Shown here piece by piece: positions 5,349-9,443 of a stretch of 9,443 bases of DNA; positions within the stretch are counted from its first letter, which is position 1; each line of letters begins with the position of its first letter. The notes under the pieces are model-generated. The model made no database searches. It was given only the letters and a program-made list of their open reading frames with translations, and was not told the DNA's origin. Origin of the DNA: Candidatus Collierbacteria bacterium RIFOXYD1_FULL_40_9. Lineage in GTDB: Bacteria > Patescibacteriota > Microgenomatia > UBA1400 > MFAQ01. The stretch is from contig MFAQ01000037.1 of NCBI GenBank assembly GCA_001776275.1, forward strand, positions 1 to 9,443, in the 5' to 3' direction. The position numbers and the translations under genes were made by a program.

Positions 5349-5765
5349 ATGTCAATTCCACTCCATGTTGTCGCTATAAATGCCATAGTCAAAAAAGACA
5401 ATAAATATTTACTAGCCAGACGAAGCTACCAAGATGATCAGTCTCCCGGTGAATGGAGTTTGCCTGGCGGAAAAGTAGAAAATGAAGTTGGTAAAAATAG
5501 ACTACAGGAAGCTTTGAAACGAGAAGTTTTAGAAGAGGTAGATATAGAAATTACCGACGAAATCGAACTTATTTATAACGACTCGTTTATAAGGTCTAGT
5601 GGCGACTTCGTCATTATGCTTACCTTTGTTTGCCACTGGAAAGCAGGAGAAGCAAAGCCTTTAGAAGACCAAGCCGAAGTTGTTTGGTTGACAGCAGAGG
5701 AAATATCTACCATGTCCGACCTCCCCGAACACACAAAATCCCGCCTCTCTCAAATTATAAAATAA
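5349..5765 (+). CDS. Nudix hydrolase
   Basis: A 138-residue single-domain Nudix protein, the usual size for MutT-like enzymes. The Nudix box runs from G40 to I66: GGKVE (40-44), then REVLEE (58-63), with the metal-binding E59, E62 and E63 kept. Compared with the canonical GX5EX7REUXEEXGU there are about three extra residues between the glycines and the catalytic helix, and the glycine near the box end is D65 (EEVDI). The upstream LARRSYQDDQSPGEWSLPGG segment is typical of hydrolases acting on nucleoside diphosphate derivatives. Nudix enzymes cleave X-linked nucleoside diphosphates; the substrate here (for example 8-oxo-dGTP) cannot be read from the sequence. The start is supported by a -10 at leaderless spacing and by MSIPLHVVAINAIV opening the first strand. 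It lies 17 nt after the helicase and 6 nt before the next gene. Confidence 0.9.
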   Translation: MSIPLHVVAINAIVKKDNKYLLARRSYQDDQSPGEWSLPGGKVENEVGKNRLQEALKREVLEEVDIEITDEIELIYNDSFIRSSGDFVIMLTFVCHWKAGEAKPLEDQAEVVWLTAEEISTMSDLPEHTKSRLSQIIK

Positions 5766-5771
5766 TTCATT

Positions 5772-6362
5772 ATGATTACAGCTATTGTTTTAGGCTACGG
5801 AGTATTTCAGGAATCAAATCAAGAGTATAAAGACTACTTGGACTGGATATGTAAAACGATCAAGGATAGGGGTATTGAAAAGTTAGTCATTTGTGGCGGA
5901 TTTACTAACCCACAATTAAAAGATGTTTCAGAGGCACAATCAATATATACATATCTCAAGCTAAACCTTCCAGTAGAGACATCAATTGTTTTGGAAGAAA
6001 AATCAATAACAACTCCCCAAAATTTAGAATTTGCTAAAGAAGAAATATCTGCAGAAGATAATATTCTCATCTTTTGCGATCTAGCCCGCTTAGCTAAAGT
6101 CATTTGGCTCTCTTCACGTATCTTGCTTGGCAAAACTCAAAGCGAGATCGGCCATGCGGTTTTGGACTTTTATCTGGACAAAAAAATAAAACCATTTGAT
6201 TGTTGGAATTTAACTGTCATGAGTTTTGATTTTCCAAGCAGAGACAAATATCAGTACTTTGCTCAATCGTTTACTGGTTTGATCGAGGTAGAAAGTTTGG
6301 ATGACAAATCGCTTGACGAAAAAATCATCACTCAGCGCAAAAAAGATTTCGGCATAAACTAA
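5772..6362 (+). CDS. DUF218 / YdcF-SanA-like protein
   Basis: The 196-residue product matches the DUF218 (YdcF/SanA/ElyC) pattern: an opening strand with glycines AIVLGYG (4-10), a strand ending in a glycine pair VICGGF (39-44), SEA (53-55) followed by a helix, then SIVLEEKSITTPQNLEFA (71-88), equivalent to the family's E-x-x-S-x-x-T-x-x-N segment. No signal peptide or membrane helix is seen, so it resembles cytoplasmic YdcF more than membrane-anchored SanA or ElyC. The biochemical role of this domain is poorly defined; YdcF has been reported to bind S-adenosylmethionine, while ElyC and SanA affect envelope integrity. It follows the Nudix stop by 6 nt and is probably co-transcribed, although TAAAAT at 5758-5763 (8 nt before the ATG) could give a separate near-leaderless start. 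No Shine-Dalgarno. Confidence 0.8.
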   Translation: MITAIVLGYGVFQESNQEYKDYLDWICKTIKDRGIEKLVICGGFTNPQLKDVSEAQSIYTYLKLNLPVETSIVLEEKSITTPQNLEFAKEEISAEDNILIFCDLARLAKVIWLSSRILLGKTQSEIGHAVLDFYLDKKIKPFDCWNLTVMSFDFPSRDKYQYFAQSFTGLIEVESLDDKSLDEKIITQRKKDFGIN

Positions 6363-6376
6363 GTGCTAAAAAGTTT

Positions 6377-6385
6377 TGATATATT
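6377..6385 (+). promoter_or_regulatory. Extended -10 promoter of thyX, leaderless arrangement
   Basis: TGA (6377-6379) followed by TATATT (6380-6385) forms an extended -10 ending 7 nt before the ATG at 6392. There is no Shine-Dalgarno in the 29-nt gap and no convincing -35; an extended -10 can work without one. Confidence 0.55.
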
Positions 6386-6391
6386 TAATTA

Positions 6392-7300
6392 ATGCCCGAA
6401 TTTGATAATCGCGTTCTAGTAGAACAAAAGTTATACGAGTCACCTCTCCCTCACTACAACCCCGAAGTTTTTAAAACAGAAAATGGTAGTCTGTACTTAA
6501 AAGAGCCTGGCGTTGCCGTCGTTTCTATACCTTATGTCGACTTTAGCGGTGTCCAAAAATTCTTGGATGGCTTTCCTCCAGAGTTAGAGTTTTTTAAATA
6601 CTTACAAGACCCAACTCCACTTCCTCCAGCCGAATCTCTTTGTAAATTCGCCGGCCAACTCTGTTATTTGCGGTTTGGCGAAAAAAGAACTCACAATAAA
6701 GATGCGGTTAAATACTTTCAAAACATCTTAGAACAAAGCCATGGCTCAGTTCTAGAGCACGCCAATATTTCGATTCTTATGTGGGGAGTCTCCCGCAGTC
6801 TTACACACGAGCTCATTCGCCACCGCGCCGGTTTTGGTTTTTCACAAGTCTCCCAGAGGTATGTAGAAAAGCTAAGATTTGTAGAAAGACCGGAATACGC
6901 TGAGGATCCACTTCTTCACGAAATGTTTGAAGAAAACATAGAGTATGTCGAAAGCAGATATAACAAAATAAGCAAATATTTATTTGAACTACAATCAAGT
7001 GGTTACGGCATACTAAGCGCAGAAAGAAAAACTGATTTATACAAAAAAGTTCGCCAAACAGCACGATCTGTTTTGCCAAACGAAACCGAAGCTCCAATCT
7101 TGGTTACTGGTAACACTAGAGCCTGGAGACACTTTTTAAACATGCGCTGCAACGAACATGCCGAAATTGAAATTCGAAGAGCGGCTTTCCAAACCTATCG
7201 TTGTTTAATAGAGGTCGCCCCTATTCTCTTTGCTGATTTTCAGGTAGAACACGCGTCCGACGGCACCCATGTTCTAAAAACCAACTATCCCAAAGTCTAG
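6392..7300 (+). CDS. thyX: Flavin-dependent thymidylate synthase
   Basis: ThyX converts dUMP to dTMP with methylenetetrahydrofolate, FAD and NADPH, working as a homotetramer (family knowledge). The 302-residue protein shows SVLEHANISI (119-128), GVSRSLTHELIRHR (132-145), then SQVSQRYV (151-158), and the C-terminal NTRAWRHFLNMRCNEHAEIEIR (241-262), matching the flavin- and dUMP-binding parts of ThyX. The signature after RHR is AGFGFSQVSQRY: aligned with the family form RHRxxSxNxxSxRY there is one extra residue and the first serine is replaced, while the second serine (S154, the essential one) and RY are kept. It is longer than many ThyX proteins (about 220-250) through an N-terminal region of about 75 residues. 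No thyA is seen in the window. The stop shares a CTAG with the convergent nuclease gene. Confidence 0.9.
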   Translation: MPEFDNRVLVEQKLYESPLPHYNPEVFKTENGSLYLKEPGVAVVSIPYVDFSGVQKFLDGFPPELEFFKYLQDPTPLPPAESLCKFAGQLCYLRFGEKRTHNKDAVKYFQNILEQSHGSVLEHANISILMWGVSRSLTHELIRHRAGFGFSQVSQRYVEKLRFVERPEYAEDPLLHEMFEENIEYVESRYNKISKYLFELQSSGYGILSAERKTDLYKKVRQTARSVLPNETEAPILVTGNTRAWRHFLNMRCNEHAEIEIRRAAFQTYRCLIEVAPILFADFQVEHASDGTHVLKTNYPKV

Positions 7301-7878
7301 TTTAAACAAGCCTCGTCTGCCCACAGACCTCTTTTACTCTCTCTTGCCTCCACCTCTGCCTTTATAAATTCCTCTCGGTATTTATATGGCTTGTTATATG
7401 TATATTGGTGTCCAAACCCCTGCTCAATTAGTAATATATTTACATTTGTTCCGTCTTCCAAAAACACATATCGCAGAAGTCTTTTGTAGTTGTCTGTGTC
7501 GCCTTGGGTTGGGTCACTTTCTAGTCGCACTTTCTTGTTTAATAGTAGCTCTCTAGTTTTCTCACTAGCTTTGTCACCAAAACACTGCACTGGTCTCCTC
7601 GGATCTACACTCTCTGGTGTGTCAACACCTATCATTCTGACTGTTTGTTTCTTTTCGTCCGCGACTACATGAATAGTGTCGCCATCAACTACTTTTACAA
7701 CCTCATAAGTCGCCGGTTCTGTCGCTACCTCTCCGGTGGCACTGGCAACATTTGTTTCTTCCACTTTTGTCACCTCCGCTGGTGCCACAGCCTCATTTTT
7801 TATTTGAAAACTAAAGATTAATATCCCTACTAGAATACCCACTAAAAATATATACAATTCGCGTTTTTTTAGTCTCAC
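7297..7878 (-). CDS. Membrane-anchored thermonuclease (SNase family)
   Basis: A 193-residue protein with a basic N-terminus, a transmembrane or signal-anchor helix (about residues 8-24), a low-complexity Val/Ala/Thr/Glu linker (27-57) and a staphylococcal nuclease-like domain (about 58-190). The SNase active-site residues are present: D65 and D67 in VVDGDT, R81 and D86 with E89 in RMIGVDTPES, and R133 in DNYKRLLRYV. These correspond to D19, D21, R35, D40, E43 and R87 of the Staphylococcus enzyme. The family cleaves DNA and RNA with Ca2+. The anchor implies action on the outer face of the membrane, perhaps degrading external DNA for nucleotides. It starts at GTG (7878-7876); a perfect TATAAT ends 7 nt upstream, supporting this start. 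It is divergent from the second lipoprotein across 35 bp and overlaps the thyX end by 4 nt. Confidence 0.9.
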   Translation of the reverse strand: MRLKKRELYIFLVGILVGILIFSFQIKNEAVAPAEVTKVEETNVASATGEVATEPATYEVVKVVDGDTIHVVADEKKQTVRMIGVDTPESVDPRRPVQCFGDKASEKTRELLLNKKVRLESDPTQGDTDNYKRLLRYVFLEDGTNVNILLIEQGFGHQYTYNKPYKYREEFIKAEVEARESKRGLWADEACLN

Positions 7879-7884
7879 CCTTTA

Positions 7885-7890
7885 ATTATA
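7885..7890 (-). promoter_or_regulatory. -10 element of the thermonuclease gene, leaderless arrangement
   Basis: On the minus strand a perfect TATAAT runs 7890-7885 and ends 7 nt before the GTG start at 7878. An AAAGG between them abuts the GTG and is too close to act as a Shine-Dalgarno. No convincing -35 is seen. Confidence 0.6.
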
Positions 7891-7901
7891 GAGCCCAAGA
7901 G

Positions 7902-7907
7902 TATAAT
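7902..7907 (+). promoter_or_regulatory. -10 element of the second lipoprotein gene, leaderless arrangement
   Basis: A perfect TATAAT ends 7 nt before the ATG at 7914. With the opposite TATAAT at 7890-7885, two divergent promoters are packed into the 35-bp gap, their -10 elements only 11 bp apart. The usual -35 region for this promoter (about 7879-7884) shows no TTGACA-like sequence. Confidence 0.6.
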
Positions 7908-7913
7908 ACAAGT

Positions 7914-8504
7914 ATGTCAAGTAACACTCAAAAAATAGTTACTATTTTGGTTTGCTCTTTTGTTCTCTCTGCCTGTATAAACAACCGACCCAAGCAGGTT
8001 TTAGATCAACAAACAAACAAACAACAAGAAGAACAAGGATTAAAAGGGAGGTTCTCATTTAAGAATCTTCTGTCTCAAGGCAAAAACTTTACTTGCACCT
8101 ACAAGTTTTCCGACGAAGCAAACAAAACAGAGACAACTGGTAAAAGTTATCTATCTGGAAAGAAGATGTACCAAGAAACAGAGACTGTAAACCTCGCCGA
8201 CAAGACCAAGTCTATCAAAGGTTTTGTTCTCTCTGATGGCGAATATGTTTATACTTGGAGCCCAGATAAGAAAACTTCGGGTATGAAAATAAAAATTGAA
8301 GATCAAAAAACCGAAGACGGGAAAGTAAAAACTGGTGTTGCCGGAGCTAAGGAAAATATGGAAATGGAGTACGACATGGAGTGTTCACCCTGGAAAGTCG
8401 ACGAAAATATTTTTAGTCTCCCAGACGGTGTTACTTTCACTGATCTCTCTGAAATGATGAAGAACTTGCCCACTATTCCCAGTATGCCAAATCTTGATAA
8501 TTAA
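7914..8504 (+). CDS. Predicted lipoprotein, function unknown
   Basis: The 196-residue product has a type II signal peptide: short polar start, hydrophobic core (residues 8-18) and lipobox LSAC with C21. A Gln/Asn/Glu-rich linker (24-44) leads to a strand-rich domain (about 47-170) containing FTCTYKFS (59-66), KSYLSGKKMYQET (77-89), IKGFVLSDGEYVYTWSP (101-117) and MEYDMECSPWKV (151-162). The order of strands, short turns and a 'sample was shown as read-out' type YLSGKKMY hairpin is reminiscent of the LolA/DUF4412 lipoprotein fold, but this is a weak impression. C61 and C157 could form a disulfide. The tail (180-196) is Pro/Met/Asn rich. The start is supported by the TATAAT 7 nt upstream. It ends 3 nt before ung, so ung may be read from this promoter as well. 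Confidence 0.75.
   Translation: MSSNTQKIVTILVCSFVLSACINNRPKQVLDQQTNKQQEEQGLKGRFSFKNLLSQGKNFTCTYKFSDEANKTETTGKSYLSGKKMYQETETVNLADKTKSIKGFVLSDGEYVYTWSPDKKTSGMKIKIEDQKTEDGKVKTGVAGAKENMEMEYDMECSPWKVDENIFSLPDGVTFTDLSEMMKNLPTIPSMPNLDN
8496..8501 (+). promoter_or_regulatory. Possible -10 element of ung inside the lipoprotein gene end
   Basis: GATAAT, one mismatch from consensus, covers the last codons of the upstream lipoprotein gene and ends 7 nt before the ung ATG at 8508. It fits the leaderless spacing seen elsewhere. Because it overlaps coding sequence and the genes are 3 nt apart, simple read-through is equally possible. Confidence 0.4.
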
Positions 8505-8507
8505 TAA

Positions 8508-9167
8508 ATGGTTAGGTTAGAAAAAAGCTGGAAAGAGCTTCTTGGAGATGAATTCGATAAACCCTACTTTGGGAGGTTGTCTGAATTTGTTCACAGTCAA
8601 TACAAGGCGAAAACTGTTTACCCCCCTGCCAAACTTATTTTTAACGCTCTAGATAGTCTGCCAGTAGAAAAAGTAAAGGTGGTTATCCTAGGTCAAGACC
8701 CCTATCACGGTCCTGATCAAGCACATGGTCTCTCTTTTTCTGTTCCTGACGGTGTAAAAACCCCACCATCGCTACAAAACATTTACAAAGAACTAAAAAA
8801 TGATCTTGGGGTAAGTATCCCAATATCCGGAAATTTAGAAAAGTGGGTAGATCAAGGTGTCTTACTTTTAAATTCGACTCTAACTGTTACTGCTGGCCAG
8901 GCTGGCTCTCATCAGAACAAAGGCTGGGAAGAGTTTACGGATGCAATTATTCACAAGCTAGCAGAAAACAAAAATAGTTTAGTTTTTATTCTTTGGGGTA
9001 GATATGCTCAAAACAAGGGGGCGTTTATTGATCCAAACAATCATTTGGTAATCAAGTCTGCCCACCCATCACCTTTATCTGCCCACAACGGCTTTTTTGG
9101 TAGTAGACCATTTAGTAAAACAAATAGCTATCTGGTTTCTGTAGGTAAAATTCCAATTAACTGGTGA
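8508..9167 (+). CDS. ung: Uracil-DNA glycosylase, family 1
   Basis: The 219-residue enzyme is the normal size for family 1 Ung. It removes uracil from DNA to start base excision repair. The water-activating motif GQDPYHGP spans 62-69 with D64 catalytic; the uracil-binding LLLNSTLTV (119-127) contains N122; the DNA-intercalation loop HPSPLSAHNGFFG (186-198) contains the catalytic H186. The N-terminal SWKELLGDEFDKPYF is also typical. The ATG is 3 nt after the lipoprotein stop and has no Shine-Dalgarno; a GATAAT ends 7 nt upstream. The gene ends in INW-TGA at the normal family length, so TGA is read as a stop here. A bidirectional terminator starts 2 nt later. With ThyX lowering dUMP and a Nudix enzyme nearby, it fits a DNA-integrity neighbourhood. 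Confidence 0.96.
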   Translation: MVRLEKSWKELLGDEFDKPYFGRLSEFVHSQYKAKTVYPPAKLIFNALDSLPVEKVKVVILGQDPYHGPDQAHGLSFSVPDGVKTPPSLQNIYKELKNDLGVSIPISGNLEKWVDQGVLLLNSTLTVTAGQAGSHQNKGWEEFTDAIIHKLAENKNSLVFILWGRYAQNKGAFIDPNNHLVIKSAHPSPLSAHNGFFGSRPFSKTNSYLVSVGKIPINW

Positions 9168-9169
9168 CT

Positions 9170-9196
9170 AAAAAGACCTCTTGTGGAGGCCTTTTT
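9170..9196. terminator. Bidirectional intrinsic terminator after ung
   Basis: AAAAAGACCTC (9170-9180) pairs with GAGGCCTTTTT (9186-9196) with one A-C mismatch, around a 5-nt loop (TTGTG). A-tract on the left and T-tract on the right let it work on both strands: for ung on the plus strand and for the gene ending at 9217 on the minus strand. Confidence 0.85.
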
Positions 9197-9216
9197 AATT
9201 AACATCTAAAGTTTCT

Positions 9217-9443
9217 TTAGTTCTTCTCTTCAGATTCTTCTCTAATCTTGAAATTAATTATTGGTCTTCTTGTGGGCGATGCTTTGAGCTCAGTAGAATC
9301 ACTTCCGTCTTCCTTAACTGGTGATGGTGTCATGGACACACTTGGCCTTGCGTTGCCTTTGTATATCTTTTGCATTCTAGCCACCAAGCTGGCAATGTTG
9401 TCACATCTGGCCTTAAGGTTGTTATAAATTGAGTTTAGCTCTG
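9217..9443 (-). CDS. Unknown protein, C-terminal part only (runs off window)
   Basis: The minus strand is open from the window edge to a TAA at 9219-9217, giving 74 residues of a gene that begins outside the window. The visible part starts with a helical segment (ELNSIYNNLKARCDNIASL, then VARMQKIYKGN) and ends in a long polar, probably disordered tail rich in Ser, Pro, Lys and Glu (ARPSVSMTPSPVKEDGSDS to REESEEKN). No membrane segment or catalytic motif is seen and no family is recognised. Reasons to accept it as coding are the uninterrupted frame, normal amino acid composition and a bidirectional terminator immediately beyond its stop. A 6-bp inverted repeat (CTAAAG 9206-9211, CTTTAG 9215-9220) overlaps the stop. 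An internal ATG start cannot be excluded. Confidence 0.6.
   Translation of the reverse strand, partial: ELNSIYNNLKARCDNIASLVARMQKIYKGNARPSVSMTPSPVKEDGSDSTELKASPTRRPIINFKIREESEEKN

Noticed and set aside
5834..7097. Minus-strand ORFs inside the DUF218 and thyX genes
   Set aside because: Opposite genes with recognisable family motifs; no independent signals.
9165..9167. TGA at the ung end as a recoded sense codon (as in Gracilibacteria)
   Set aside because: The protein ends at normal family length just before a terminator; no other in-frame TGA occurs in the clear genes.
9206..9220. Small inverted repeat CTAAAG/CTTTAG as a second terminator
   Set aside because: Only 6 bp, AT-rich, and without a following T-tract; the hairpin at 9170-9196 is far better.

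Overview
The window is a compact, AT-rich (roughly 40% GC by eye) bacterial chromosome segment. It has short intergenic gaps, standard stop codons (ung ends at TGA, so TGA is not recoded) and small versions of familiar proteins. Gene style points to a Candidate Phyla Radiation / Patescibacteria genome, perhaps Microgenomates-like: a UvrD-type helicase fused to a Fe-S nuclease, a ThyX with an unusual signature, short RmuC, small lipoproteins, and many genes without Shine-Dalgarno sites. This placement is inference; no rRNA or other marker gene is present.

Layout. 1-123 (-) is the N-terminus of a membrane protein leaving the window. 195-1178 (+) is rmuC, followed by a palindromic repeat and a bidirectional hairpin terminator. 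1241-1495 (-) is a small three-helix membrane protein. 1562-1630 (+) is a 22-codon ORF that looks like the broken-off start of a UvrD-like helicase. 1676-2200 (+) is a lipoprotein with its own promoter, Shine-Dalgarno and terminator. 2275-5331 (+) is a 1018-residue helicase-nuclease whose reading frame contains a 111-nt composite repeat. It is followed by a Nudix hydrolase (5349-5765), a DUF218/YdcF-like protein (5772-6362) and thyX (6392-7300). A membrane-anchored thermonuclease (7297-7878, -) converges on thyX, the two stops sharing one CTAG. Divergent from it are a second lipoprotein (7914-8504) and ung (8508-9167). A bidirectional terminator separates ung from the C-terminus of an unknown minus-strand gene (9217-9443).

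How the genes relate. Most recognisable products act on DNA or nucleotides: RmuC and the helicase-nuclease (recombination and end processing), Nudix (nucleotide clean-up or a related substrate), ThyX (dTMP synthesis), Ung (uracil removal) and an envelope-tethered nuclease (possible nucleotide scavenging). They look like a neighbourhood of separately transcribed genes, not one operon.

The main unexpected signals are three. (1) A Pribnow-like hexamer ends exactly 7 nt before the first base of the start codon in seven ORFs, implying leaderless mRNAs, while two envelope-protein genes instead have an upstream -10 plus GGAGGT. (2) A composite palindromic repeat is translated in frame inside the helicase, with a second copy of its core downstream of rmuC. 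(3) A helicase-like promoter plus N-terminus remnant sits upstream of the lipoprotein gene, as if that gene had been inserted at the helicase 5' end.
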